Assembly: GCA_015231265.1 (NCBI GenBank)
Contig: JADGBX010000004.1
Coordinates: forward strand, 1-64,000
Length of the DNA: 64,000 nt
Origin: Magnetococcales bacterium
GTDB lineage: Bacteria; Pseudomonadota; Magnetococcia; Magnetococcales; JADGBX01
Direction of reading: 5' to 3'
The notes under the pieces were generated by a model that was given only the letters and a program-made list of their open reading frames with translations, did not search any database and was not told the DNA's origin. The stretch's first letter is position 1, and each line of letters opens with the position of its first letter. The position numbers and the translations under genes are program-made. Below are positions 1 to 9,862 of this stretch, piece after piece.

Positions 1-1331
1 AGCCAGACCCGAATATTTCTCAAATGGGCTGGATTACAGAGAGGCTGCCAATCACTGCCGATACCGATCACATCGCTGTGCTGGAATCCGAAACGCACCG
101 TCTGACCAAGAAACACTTCAATCAAGCGGCTGTTATTGCGTTTGAAGATCTCCGTTCCCAACGTTTCAATACAGTGGAGCGCCGTATCCGGAAATCGTTT
201 GATGTTGCTTTTCAACAGCGCAAACATCCGGAGAAGAAAATCCTCCAGCTCACGCGGGCGCTGTTTGAGTCGTACCAGTCGCAGCAGATTTCGGTTGAGA
301 TCTCGCAGAGTCTCTTCATGGATCAACCCAAGCCCGTCGATCTCCAGAATGTGAACGGAGAAGCGGAGATTGTGACTGATTCGTGAGAGTGCATCGTTCT
401 GTGCATCCTGACGGGATATTTCCGAATGCGCTCTTCCACTCCGTGCCAGTTCTGAGGCCGCCTGCTTGTAACCACGGACCAAATCAAGAAACGAGGGAAA
501 ATCGATCAGCTTCCTGAGATGTTGATGAAGGAAGGGATCACCAAGCGCCCCACTGACGGCAGCCTCCCCTTCCCAGACCGCCAGCGACCGAAGATACTCC
601 TCCAAAGATCGATGTGAGATCTTCTCGAAACAGCGGCACCCCTCACGCTCAAAAGAGTCGGGATCCGGTTGATTCAACCAGTATCCGTAGGTGGCTCTTA
701 ATGCTCTCACGGCAAGGGTGCGGATGATCACCGGATCTAGAGGTAGAGGATAGTCGTCCCCATCAACGCCATGGTCCGTCCGAGCGTGACGAACGAGGAT
801 CGTCACAGTTCTCCGCACCGGCTGGTGGGTCTGTGACAGAAGAAGAAGAGTCCCCTCATCAAACTCTGAAAACCTGGCAATAACTGCATCAAAAACGGAT
901 GAAAAACGGGCAAGGCGTCCGTCGGACATCAATACGGCAACGGCATGAAGGTAGGCGGTCAACACCTCCAGTGCTTCATAGCGCTCCGACTCAGTGCGAC
1001 TCTCGTTGATTGCTTGAAAAAAGAGATCCACAAAGGTGGCAAAGAAGTTGTGTCCCTCTTCATGATCAATATATTGGTTGAGACAGGAGCGGCTCAGTAG
1101 AAAACGGCGGAGCTCAGGAAGAATGAGACGCCAGTTGCGAAACGGGTGACTCAGTTCTACAAGGAGACGTTCCAGAGTTCGACTCACACCAGCCAGACCG
1201 GCCACCGGCTCAAGAAGTCGAACATGTTCCGGAGCAATGGAAACCGAATCGACAGCTGTTTCGCGAAGATTGGCCCGCAGGGCACTTGATTGCAGAGAAT
1301 GGGCGTGATCCATTCTGGAAACGGGTGTCAT
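1..1331 (-). CDS. Large protein, truncated by the left window edge; possibly the N-terminal part of a PEP/pyruvate-binding (PEP synthase-like) protein
   Basis: Manual reverse-strand translation stays open from ATG at 1331 (or 1313) to base 1 (e.g. MDHAHSLQSSALRANLRETAVDSVSIAPEHVRLLEPVAGLAGV...RFGFQHSDVIGIGSDWQPLCNPAHLRNIRVWL). It is absent from the ORF track because it runs off the edge. Family assignment is tentative. Confidence 0.6.
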   Translation of the reverse strand, partial: MTPVSRMDHAHSLQSSALRANLRETAVDSVSIAPEHVRLLEPVAGLAGVSRTLERLLVELSHPFRNWRLILPELRRFLLSRSCLNQYIDHEEGHNFFATFVDLFFQAINESRTESERYEALEVLTAYLHAVAVLMSDGRLARFSSVFDAVIARFSEFDEGTLLLLSQTHQPVRRTVTILVRHARTDHGVDGDDYPLPLDPVIIRTLAVRALRATYGYWLNQPDPDSFEREGCRCFEKISHRSLEEYLRSLAVWEGEAAVSGALGDPFLHQHLRKLIDFPSFLDLVRGYKQAASELARSGRAHSEISRQDAQNDALSRISHNLRFSVHILEIDGLGLIHEETLRDLNRNLLRLVRLKQRPRELEDFLLRMFALLKSNIKRFPDTALHCIETLGTEIFKRNNSRLIEVFLGQTVRFGFQHSDVIGIGSDWQPLCNPAHLRNIRVW

Positions 1332-1598
1332 GAACCGCACGTTCCCTCCCGGTGATGTGGATGACGATTCAGTCACGAAAACTTGCCCTTCCCTTCCATT
1401 CCTGCACGAACCGCGTCATACTCACCCGCTTGAAATGACATATGCATGAGGTATCGTTCATATCGCTTGGGAATCGGCACCATGACAGCCATCCCTTGCC
1501 CTGGACACGAATACCGTTAGAGTAGTGTATATTTCAGCTGCTGACAATACGGAGCAGCGGTCTCAAACCACCTTTGGTTCAGAGTTTGGAACGACTCC

Positions 1599-2045
1599 AT
1601 GCCAAGAATTCGCCTTACTGAAACGATCCCTTATACACCGGATCAGGTCTACGGCCTCATCGTCGATGTTGAGAGCTATCCACAGTTTCTGCCGTGGTGT
1701 GTCTCAACGCGTAAATTCGACGTTGAAGAGGAGCAGTTCATTGCCGAACTGACCATCGCCTTCAAAGGGATCCGTCAGAGTTTTCAAACTATTGACAGGG
1801 TTATTCCTGGCAAACAAGTTGACATCCATCTCAAATCAGGACCGTTTCGTCATCTGACGAGTCACTGGCGCCTGACACCCCAATCCAACGACTCAACACG
1901 CATCGACTTTTCCATCGATTTCCAGTTCAAAAGCCGAATCATGAATATGACGGTCGGCCCGGTTTTCACCCACGCTGCCAAGCAGATGGTGGCCGCCTTC
2001 CGGAGTCGTGCACAAGCACTGTACGGTTCGGACGCCGCCTCCTGA
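1599..2045 (+). CDS. COQ10/RatA-type START-like (polyketide cyclase/dehydrase family) protein, copy 1
   Basis: 148 aa; ETIPYTPDQVYGLIVDVESYPQFLPWC...GPFRHLTSHWRL...IDFSIDFQFKSRIMNMTVGPVF is characteristic of COQ10/RatA. Confidence 0.85.
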   Translation: MPRIRLTETIPYTPDQVYGLIVDVESYPQFLPWCVSTRKFDVEEEQFIAELTIAFKGIRQSFQTIDRVIPGKQVDIHLKSGPFRHLTSHWRLTPQSNDSTRIDFSIDFQFKSRIMNMTVGPVFTHAAKQMVAAFRSRAQALYGSDAAS

Positions 2046-2177
2046 ACAGGTGCTGCTTATCCACAAACCTGTTGCGCCTGTTTCACGAAGAAACTCCAGG
2101 CTGTTGACACACCACTCACTCCCTATTATTGCCTCAGAGACCCCATCGGTCTCTGCAACACATAAAGGTGGATAACG

Positions 2178-2603
2178 ATGAAAAGCGTCGCCACTGAAAC
2201 TGTCCCGTTCACTCCGCAACAGATGTATGACCTCGTCGTGGATATGGACAGTTATCCAGAATTCATCCCCTGGTGCACGGCTGCCGGCAAATATGATGAG
2301 ACCGATACCTCGTTCGTTGCCGAGATGACGGTCTCCTTTAAAGCCGTTCGCGAAACGTTTCGCACCCTGGACACCGTTGAGCCGGGAAAACGAATCACCA
2401 TCAACTTGATGTCCGGTCCGTTCAAAGAGTTAAAAAGCGAGTGGCGCTTTTCAGAGGTTCCTCGTGGTTGTAAGATCGATTTTTCCATCGAGTTCAGCTT
2501 CAAGAACAGATTGATGGATATGACTCTCGGGCCGGTTTTCGGACAGGCTACAAAAAAAATGGTCAAAGCGTTTCGTGATCGCGCGAAGGCCCTCTATGGT
2601 TGA
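2178..2603 (+). CDS. COQ10/RatA-type START-like protein, copy 2
   Basis: 141 aa; ETVPFTPQQMYDLVVDMDSYPEFIPWC...GPFKELKSEWRF...IDFSIEFSFKNRLMDMTLGPVF. Clear paralogue of the preceding ORF. Confidence 0.85.
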   Translation: MKSVATETVPFTPQQMYDLVVDMDSYPEFIPWCTAAGKYDETDTSFVAEMTVSFKAVRETFRTLDTVEPGKRITINLMSGPFKELKSEWRFSEVPRGCKIDFSIEFSFKNRLMDMTLGPVFGQATKKMVKAFRDRAKALYG

Positions 2604-2710
2604 GACGGTATCGACGATTGCAGAGAGATCGTCGATGGTTCACAATGCATACTTAGAGTAGTTTCCAAGAATGACAACCCCTTTTCCCAATCCTTTGGAG
2701 TATCAAATCC

Positions 2711-3739
2711 ATGATTAGGCCCATGCCCAAAGCACTGAGTGCGCTGTTGACCGGCGTCTTCATGATGACACTGTTCAGTCTCCCGGTTTCAGCCGCTCCG
2801 GTGGCAAAAATCGGATCCTGGACACTCCAGATGGGTGATGTTGATAAAGCGCTTGAGAGCAAAATCCACAAGATCAAAACCAACCTTTACCGCCTCCGAA
2901 TGGAGTATGTGCGTGAACAGGTTCGGGATCATCTGATGGAGAAGGAGGCCAAGGCGCAAGGTATCAGCAGCAAAGAGCTTTGGAAGAAAGAGATCGAAGC
3001 CAAAGCGAATGCTCCCACCGACGAGCAGGTCAAAGCCTTTATCGACCAGAACAAAGCCAATCTTCCCAATGAAGGAAAGGGGATGGAGGGGAGAATCAGC
3101 GATTTCATGCGGAGTCAGAAAACGCAAATTCTTGAAGGCCAGTACCTGATCATTCTCGCTAAGAAATATGATGCAGAGATTCTACTTGAGAAACCAACCC
3201 CGCCACGCATGAACGTGACAGGGCCGACCGATCTTTCAAAAGGAGATGCCTCAGCTCCGATCACGATCATTGAGTTCTCTGATTTCGAGTGTCGTTTCTG
3301 CAAAAAAGCGACCCAGGTTGTAGATGTGGTCATGAAACACTACGGCCCAAAAACCCGTCTGGTTTATCGCCATTTCCCCATGTCCTTCCATAAACAGGCT
3401 CCCAAAGCTTCTGAAGCTTCGCTCTGTGCGGCCGATCAGAAAAAATTCTGGGAGTATCATGACGCCCTGTTCGACAATCCGAAGAAACTCCATCGCAAAG
3501 GGCTGACAGAACTGGCCAAAGAAGTCGGATTGAATGTTGAAACCTTCGACACCTGCCTCGACTCTGGTAATAAAGCTGCACGTGTGAAACAGGATCTCGC
3601 TGACGGTAAGAAACTCGGCATTACAGGCACCCCCACCTTCTTCATCAATGGGCTCCAGTTGGTTGGTGCCGTTCCTCCCCAGGAGTTCCGTCGGATCATC
3701 GATGCTGAACTCGAGCGTCTGGAAGGCTCAACGAAATAG
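2711..3739 (+). CDS. Secreted DsbA-family thiol:disulfide protein with N-terminal helical (SurA-like) region
   Basis: Signal peptide MIRPMPKALSALLTGVFMMTLFSLPVSAA; DsbA fold with FSDFECRFCKKA (CxxC) and cis-Pro loop GITGTPTFFING. Confidence 0.85.
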   Translation: MIRPMPKALSALLTGVFMMTLFSLPVSAAPVAKIGSWTLQMGDVDKALESKIHKIKTNLYRLRMEYVREQVRDHLMEKEAKAQGISSKELWKKEIEAKANAPTDEQVKAFIDQNKANLPNEGKGMEGRISDFMRSQKTQILEGQYLIILAKKYDAEILLEKPTPPRMNVTGPTDLSKGDASAPITIIEFSDFECRFCKKATQVVDVVMKHYGPKTRLVYRHFPMSFHKQAPKASEASLCAADQKKFWEYHDALFDNPKKLHRKGLTELAKEVGLNVETFDTCLDSGNKAARVKQDLADGKKLGITGTPTFFINGLQLVGAVPPQEFRRIIDAELERLEGSTK

Positions 3740-3768
3740 ATAGAGATGCAAACGACATGACAGCGTCG

Positions 3769-4281
3769 TTAAGAGCGGTAGAGCGGGTTTCTCCGGAATG
3801 AAAGACCGGGGAAGCCCGTCTGCCGTAACGCCTCGTAGAGAACAATGGAGACGCTGTTGGCCAGATTGAGGCTCCTAGCATCGGGAATCATAGGGATGCG
3901 CAACAGAGACTCACTGTATTGATTGCGGATCGATTCCGGCAGACCACTCCCTTCGGACCCGAACAAGAAGCGGTCCCCTTCCCTGTATTCAGGCTTGGTG
4001 TAGCACCTATTGCCGTGTGTTGTCAGAGCAAAGGTGCGAACATCGGGTTCAGTCCTGGCAAGGTAGTCATCCCAATCCCGGTAGCGTTGCACGTCAGCCA
4101 GCTCCCGATAATCCATCCCTGCCCGTTTCACCGACGCCTCATCCAGACGAAAACTTAATGGCCCAACAAGGTGTAAAACAGAGTCAGAAACAGCGCACAA
4201 ACGAATAATATTTCCTGTATTTGGTGGAATCTCCGGACGGTGGAGAACGACATGGAATGTTCCTAAATTTATGTTTTTCAT
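3769..4281 (-). CDS. trmL: tRNA (cytidine(34)-2'-O)-methyltransferase
   Basis: 170 aa SPOUT protein: VVLHRPEIPPNTGNIIRLCAVSDSVLHLVGPLSF...LFGSEGSGLP...RIPMIPDARSLNLANSVSIVLYEALRQ. Confidence 0.92.
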   Translation of the reverse strand: MKNINLGTFHVVLHRPEIPPNTGNIIRLCAVSDSVLHLVGPLSFRLDEASVKRAGMDYRELADVQRYRDWDDYLARTEPDVRTFALTTHGNRCYTKPEYREGDRFLFGSEGSGLPESIRNQYSESLLRIPMIPDARSLNLANSVSIVLYEALRQTGFPGLSFRRNPLYRS

Positions 4282-4573
4282 GAGATCTTATTTCACATTT
4301 ATAAAAGGTTATTTCAGGTTTCGTATTCTATCGGATCAGGAACTGACCCACCACATCATCACCGACTCGGATCAATTCATCCAGCCTCAATCACACCAAT
4401 TTCTTATCAGGGCATAAAACGGGTTGACGAAACCGAAGAAGTTCTGAATAGTTGTCGCTTTAAATAATGGGTCGAACAGATCCGCAGGAAGCGGATCATC
4501 CCTTTGCAAGAAAGCAGAAGGGAATGTTCCTGGAAATGAATCAGTTTTCAATCACGGGAGGCCAAGAGAGCCC

Positions 4574-5101
4574 ATGGTTAACGAACAAGGCGAAAATCGC
4601 CGAGACTTTCTGATGCTCGCGACAGGGGCTGTCGGCGCGGTGGGAGTGGCCGGCGCTGCATGGCCCTTCATCAAATCGATGAGCCCCTCAGCCGACGTCC
4701 TTGCTCAGGCAACGACGGAAGTGGACATCAGCACACTCTCCGAAGGTCAGATGATCACCGTACCCTGGCAGGGTAAACCGGTGTTCATTCTCCATCGCAC
4801 ACAAGCACAGATCGACGAAGCGGTCAAAGACGACGGTCAGGCTATGCGTGACCCGGAGAAAGACGGCGATCGGATCCAAAAACCGGAATGGCTCGTTGTT
4901 CTGGCTCTCTGCACCCATCTCGGTTGCGTTCCCCAGCCTATCGGAACCGGCGAGTACGGCGGTTTTCTCTGTCCCTGTCACGGCACCCACTACGATACCT
5001 CTGGTCGCATCCGCAAGGGTCCGGCTCCGAAGAATCTCCCGGTGCCCCATTACGAGTTCAAAGACGACAGCACACTCGTGATCGGCAAGGCCATCGCCTG
5101 A
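4574..5101 (+). CDS. petA: Ubiquinol-cytochrome c reductase Rieske iron-sulfur subunit
   Basis: Tat-like [23 protein letters not shown]; Rieske motifs CTHLGCVP and CPCHGTHYD. Confidence 0.95.
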   Translation: MVNEQGENRRDFLMLATGAVGAVGVAGAAWPFIKSMSPSADVLAQATTEVDISTLSEGQMITVPWQGKPVFILHRTQAQIDEAVKDDGQAMRDPEKDGDRIQKPEWLVVLALCTHLGCVPQPIGTGEYGGFLCPCHGTHYDTSGRIRKGPAPKNLPVPHYEFKDDSTLVIGKAIA

Positions 5102-5123
5102 TCGAGATAAGGAGGTTTTTCCC

Positions 5124-6332
5124 GTGTTCAAGAATATCATGGCTTGGGTGGATGAGCGTCTGCCCGTCAGCGATCTTATCAAGAGCCAGCTTACCGAATA
5201 TCCCGCCCCTAAGAATCTGAATTATTGGTGGAACTTCGGCTCTTTGGCCCTTCTCGTCCTGGTGATTCAGCTCGCCACCGGCATCTTCCTTGTGATGCAC
5301 TACAAACCGGATGCCGCGCTTGCATTCGACTCAGTCGAACACATCATGCGTGACGTCAATTTCGGTTGGTTGCTTCGCTATATGCATGCCAACGGTGCGT
5401 CATTCTTCTTCATCGCCGTCTACATCCACATTCTCCGTGGCATGTACTACGGCTCCTACCGCAAACCCCGTGAGATTCTCTGGTGGTTTGGTATCGTCAT
5501 CTTCTTCCTGTTGATGGGTACCGCCTTCATGGGTTATGTGCTTCCTTGGGGCCAGATGTCCTACTGGGGCGCTGCGGTTATCACCAACCTGATGAGTGCT
5601 GTTCCCGTTGTTGGTGAGGATCTGGTGATCTGGGTCTGGGGTGGATTCTCCGTCGGTGATCCGACTCTGAATCGCTTCTTCTCTCTCCACTATCTGATGC
5701 CTTTCCTCGTGACCGGCATGGTTGTTCTGCACCTGTGGGCACTGCACGCTGTTCACTCGAACAACCCGGATGGTATCGACCTGGAGAAGAAAGACACCAT
5801 CCCGTTCCATCCCTACTACACCGTTAAGGATCTCTACGGTGTCGGTGTCTTCCTGCTGATCTACTGCTTCTTTGTCTTCTTCGCGCCCAACGCCTTTCTG
5901 GAGCCCGATAACTACATCGAAGCCAATCCGATGCAGACCCCTGCGCACATTGTTCCGGAGTGGTACTTCCTGCCCTTCTACGCTATCCTGCGCTCCATCG
6001 ACTTCCTGGGCACCTTCAGCAAACTGGCTGGTGTGATCGCCATGATCGGCTCCATCGCCATCCTGTTCGTGCTGCCTTTCCTGGATCGTTCGCCAGCCCG
6101 CTCATTCCGGTACCGCCCCATCAGTAAGGTGCTGTTCTGGATCTTCTTCGTTGACTGCGTCATCCTCGGTTGGGTTGGGTACAACCCCTCTGATGCCGTC
6201 GTCCTCGGTGGGATTCCCATCGTCTATGTCGGACGTGCTGCTTCGGCCGTCTACTTCGGGTACTTCGTACTGATCTGGATTATTACGGCCTTCGGAATCG
6301 AGAAGCCCAAACCCCAGCCCAAGAGCCTTTAA
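5124..6332 (+). CDS. petB: Cytochrome b subunit of the bc1 complex
   Basis: 402 aa; [56 protein letters not shown]. Confidence 0.96.
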   Translation: MFKNIMAWVDERLPVSDLIKSQLTEYPAPKNLNYWWNFGSLALLVLVIQLATGIFLVMHYKPDAALAFDSVEHIMRDVNFGWLLRYMHANGASFFFIAVYIHILRGMYYGSYRKPREILWWFGIVIFFLLMGTAFMGYVLPWGQMSYWGAAVITNLMSAVPVVGEDLVIWVWGGFSVGDPTLNRFFSLHYLMPFLVTGMVVLHLWALHAVHSNNPDGIDLEKKDTIPFHPYYTVKDLYGVGVFLLIYCFFVFFAPNAFLEPDNYIEANPMQTPAHIVPEWYFLPFYAILRSIDFLGTFSKLAGVIAMIGSIAILFVLPFLDRSPARSFRYRPISKVLFWIFFVDCVILGWVGYNPSDAVVLGGIPIVYVGRAASAVYFGYFVLIWIITAFGIEKPKPQPKSL

Positions 6333-6347
6333 GGGGAGGTTGATATC

Positions 6348-7178
6348 ATGACGTTCAACTCTTTAGTCAAAGCAACCGCCCTGGTCCTGGCGCTGGCTAC
6401 GCCTCAGGCACTGCTCGCAGGTGGCGCCGCTGCTCCTCTTCCCACGCAGGATTGGGAACATAAGGGAATGTTCGGGGAGTTTGACAACAACCAAATGAAA
6501 CGTGGTGCCCAAGTGACCGTCGAGGTGTGCATGGGCTGCCATTCGGTCAAATACATCAAGTTCGACTTCCTGCGTCAGTTCGGTTTTACCGAGCAGGAAG
6601 TGAAAGACATGGCAGAAAGCCAAGGCCAGACCAAGAAGAGCCGGATGATCTCTTCCATGTCCGAGGAGGATGCCAAAGACTCTTTTGGTGTCATTCCGCC
6701 TGATCTCTCTCTGATGACCAAAGCGAGAAAAGGGTACGAGGATTACACCTATGCCATGCTCACCGGTTATCTGAATGAAGATGAAAGCGAGCTCATCAAC
6801 AATGCGATGGAGGACGATGCCCTCTCCGACTCTGAGATTCAGAGCATCGCCGCCAAGCTCCATTTGAACCCGGATGATCCGGAAAAGGTCAAAGAGGTGG
6901 TCACCCGCATTCAGAATGGTGAAAACTTCAACAAGTACTACCCCGGCAACTTCTTTGCCATGCCACAACCGTTGATGGCTGATCAGGTTGAGTATGCAGA
7001 TGGCACCAAAACCGATCTGCATCAACTCGCCAAGGATACAACAGCCTTTCTGGCCTGGGCTGCCGAGCCGACGCTGATGGAACGCAAATCCACCGGTAAG
7101 GGTGTCTTGCTCTATCTGATCCTCTTGACTGCTCTGCTCTATGCAATTAAGCGTCGGATGTGGTCCAAGCTGCACTAA
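6348..7178 (+). CDS. petC: Cytochrome c1
   Basis: Signal peptide; VCMGCHSVKYIKF haem-binding CxxCH; C-terminal TM helix LLYLILLTALLYAIKRRMWSKLH; directly after petB. Confidence 0.95.
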   Translation: MTFNSLVKATALVLALATPQALLAGGAAAPLPTQDWEHKGMFGEFDNNQMKRGAQVTVEVCMGCHSVKYIKFDFLRQFGFTEQEVKDMAESQGQTKKSRMISSMSEEDAKDSFGVIPPDLSLMTKARKGYEDYTYAMLTGYLNEDESELINNAMEDDALSDSEIQSIAAKLHLNPDDPEKVKEVVTRIQNGENFNKYYPGNFFAMPQPLMADQVEYADGTKTDLHQLAKDTTAFLAWAAEPTLMERKSTGKGVLLYLILLTALLYAIKRRMWSKLH

Positions 7179-7228
7179 GCTAAAGGGTGTAAGGAGTCGA
7201 TTCCGGCTTCATCAACCTTGAAGAATCG

Positions 7229-7263
7229 AAACCCCTCGTCCATCATGGTCGAGGGGTTTTTCC
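7229..7263 (+). terminator. Rho-independent terminator after petABC
   Basis: Perfect inverted repeat AAACCCCTCG (7229-7238) / CGAGGGGTTT (7250-7259) followed by T's. Confidence 0.85.
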
Positions 7264-7309
7264 ATTGTGTCCTCAACAGTGCTCTCGTTAACTGAAAGCG
7301 GCAGATCTC

Positions 7310-9862
7310 ATGCCTGAAACCCAGCAGAATCGTGTGATGGCGTTTGCAACCTTCTTTCAAGATATTTCTCAGGAAGAGCGCCACCTATTTGAGTGTTTCA
7401 ATGCTGCGACTGGTAAAACGGATGTGATCTCTACGTTCACATTCAACGAAATGGTTCACCAGTGGTGCAGACGACTTGAAGAACTCCCCAGTACAGTTGT
7501 GCCGATTTTCGGTCATAGCTCACCTGAAATGATGGCCGCATGGTTCGGGGCGCTGAAAGTCGGCAAGAGACCTACATTCCTTTCCTACCCGAATCAGAAA
7601 ATCTCTGCTGAAGCCTATCAAACTAAATTGGAGAATTACCGACACAAGTTCGGCACTGTCACCATGGTGGGAGAATCGACGGAAAAGGCATTAGTCCCTG
7701 ACCTGATCACCCCAAACACGCACCTGGAGAGAGAGCACCCCCAAAAAGAGCGACTCCCTGAGCCTATGTCTCACCCTTCGTTTCTCCAGTGTAGCTCGGG
7801 AACTACCGGTCTCCAAAAAGCTGTCGAAATCGATGAAAAAAGGCTGATCAATCAACTACAAGCCTGTTCAAAAGCGCTCTCTCTTGATCCAGAGAATGAC
7901 GCCATCGTCAGTTGGTTGCCGCTCTATCACGACATGGGTTTGATCGCCACCTTCCTGCTCCCACTGTTGACACGCACACCAGTGACCTACATCGACACCT
8001 TCGATTGGGCGAGCAACCCTACACTCCTGTTGCAAGTGTTGGAACAAAAACAAGCGACACTCTGCTGGCTCCCCAATTTTGCCTTCTCTTTTCTTACAAA
8101 AGTTACAGGTGAGTATGATCTCGGATCGGTGCGCAGTTTCATCAACTGCTCTGAGCCGGTCTCTCAGATTGCATTTGATCGCTTCATGCGCCGATTCAAC
8201 GTCAGACCCCAGCAGCTTTCCATCAGTTATGCTCTGGCTGAGAATGTCTTTGCAGCAACCCATTCGGCACCGGGTTCAGCACCGATCGGTCTCCATGTGG
8301 AACGCTCGGCTCTACACCATGGAAGAGTGAGGGCAATCGGCTCGGAACCATTGAACACACAGGCAACTGATGAAAAGCATCAGGGGTCCGACACCCCGTT
8401 TCTGACCATTTTCTCTTGTGGACGCTCTGTTGAAGGGACGGAAATCAAAATCGACGCTGAAGATGGTCGTGATATTGGAGAGGTTCTTCTCCGCGGCAAC
8501 GCAACCGTTGAATCCTATGTTGACGCGGATTCTCCTCGCTCCGATGGGTGGTTTCCCACTGGAGACCTGGGGTTTATCCACAATGGAGAGCTCTATATCT
8601 CGGGCAGAATCAAAGATCTCATCATCCACAACGGCAAGAATATCTATCCCCATGATCTTGAGGAGATCGTCAATAACCACCCGGCAACTCACCCCGGTCG
8701 ATGCGTGGCTTTCGGAGAAAGAGACTCCGAGCTGGAATCAGAACGAATCATCATACTGTTTGAGCCGAAACAGACCCTCAATACAGAAGAGAAACGGCGT
8801 GTTCAACAGCAGTTGCAGGAGCAGATTGAAATGCTGTTCGATGTACGTGTCCAGGTGAATGCCGTTCCCAGAATGTGGTTGCACAAGACCTCCAGTGGCA
8901 AGATCGTCCGCTCTGCCAATCGCGAGCGGTTCCAGAAGGAGAGCCGCCGCACCATTCACATTCTCGGCGATAGCCATGTACGCATTCTCTGGACCAATCA
9001 CAACAGCCACGAGAACATGTTCCGCCATCTTCGCGCCTATTGGCTTGGGCTGCTGCGTGGTGATAACTGGAAGGAGGCGACCAGACTCTTCGAACAGATC
9101 ATCGCCACCTTCAACCCCAATGATATCCTGATCATCTCAGCAGGAGAGCCTGAGTGCCGGAACACCTTTCCGGGGTCCGATAATCCCCGCGGAGCAATCA
9201 CCGAGGCGATCCACAACTATGTTTCCCTGTTCGAGTATCTGCGGGGAATCTGGGGAGGAGAGATCGCCTTCATGAGTGGGATTCCTACCACACCGGTAGA
9301 CAAGCCGGACGATGATGGCATTTGGCCAGTACTGGGTACGGCTCAGGAGCGTTATGCTCATCAAGCCCTTTTCTACACTCAAATGAAAGCGGTACTCACC
9401 AGAATGGGGATCCCCTTTATCGATCTCTGTTCCCCTTTTCTCGACAATGATGGCCTGATGTCTCCGAATAAGCTGTTCGACGGTACCCATCTGCATCCGA
9501 TATTCCGTGAGATCTACATACGGTTACTGGAAGGGAGTTATGGGTTTGTCAACAGCGCTCCTGAAGAGGTCGATCCTCTGAATACCCCGTGGAACGGCAC
9601 CTATGAGCACTATCTCACCCTCATGACCCACTATCTACACACCAAATGTTCGCCGGGAACCGAGCCCGACTTGAATCATCTGGTCTCGGGCGGTGTGCTG
9701 GACTCCATGGGCGTCGTTGAATTGATTTCACTGCTGGAGCAGTTCTTCCGCTTCAAGATTCCCTTGATGAAGGTGGGTCGCGATGATTTCGAATCGGTGC
9801 AGCAGATCTACCGTCGCTTTGCACCCGATTTTGCCACACCCATCCCTGAGGAGACTCCATGA
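7310..9862 (+). CDS. Fatty-acyl-AMP ligase (AMP-binding) fused to an SGNH-hydrolase-like domain and a C-terminal acyl carrier protein domain
   Basis: 850 aa; LQCSSGTTGLQKAVEI, YALAE, TGDLGFIHNGELYISGRIKDLIIHNGKNIYPHDLEE (FAAL-like). Middle: IHILGDSHVRILW...FDGTHLHP (GDSH/DxxH SGNH-like). C-terminus: GGVLDSMGVVELISLLEQFF (phosphopantetheine-site-like DSM). Confidence 0.85.
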   Translation: MPETQQNRVMAFATFFQDISQEERHLFECFNAATGKTDVISTFTFNEMVHQWCRRLEELPSTVVPIFGHSSPEMMAAWFGALKVGKRPTFLSYPNQKISAEAYQTKLENYRHKFGTVTMVGESTEKALVPDLITPNTHLEREHPQKERLPEPMSHPSFLQCSSGTTGLQKAVEIDEKRLINQLQACSKALSLDPENDAIVSWLPLYHDMGLIATFLLPLLTRTPVTYIDTFDWASNPTLLLQVLEQKQATLCWLPNFAFSFLTKVTGEYDLGSVRSFINCSEPVSQIAFDRFMRRFNVRPQQLSISYALAENVFAATHSAPGSAPIGLHVERSALHHGRVRAIGSEPLNTQATDEKHQGSDTPFLTIFSCGRSVEGTEIKIDAEDGRDIGEVLLRGNATVESYVDADSPRSDGWFPTGDLGFIHNGELYISGRIKDLIIHNGKNIYPHDLEEIVNNHPATHPGRCVAFGERDSELESERIIILFEPKQTLNTEEKRRVQQQLQEQIEMLFDVRVQVNAVPRMWLHKTSSGKIVRSANRERFQKESRRTIHILGDSHVRILWTNHNSHENMFRHLRAYWLGLLRGDNWKEATRLFEQIIATFNPNDILIISAGEPECRNTFPGSDNPRGAITEAIHNYVSLFEYLRGIWGGEIAFMSGIPTTPVDKPDDDGIWPVLGTAQERYAHQALFYTQMKAVLTRMGIPFIDLCSPFLDNDGLMSPNKLFDGTHLHPIFREIYIRLLEGSYGFVNSAPEEVDPLNTPWNGTYEHYLTLMTHYLHTKCSPGTEPDLNHLVSGGVLDSMGVVELISLLEQFFRFKIPLMKVGRDDFESVQQIYRRFAPDFATPIPEETP

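Noticed and set aside
24-386. Forward ORFs at 24..386 and 136..354
   Set aside because: They lie antisense to a much longer reverse-strand open frame running off the window edge.
6363-7175. 270-aa minus-strand ORF
   Set aside because: Exact antisense of cytochrome c1; a coding-frame shadow with no recognisable domain.
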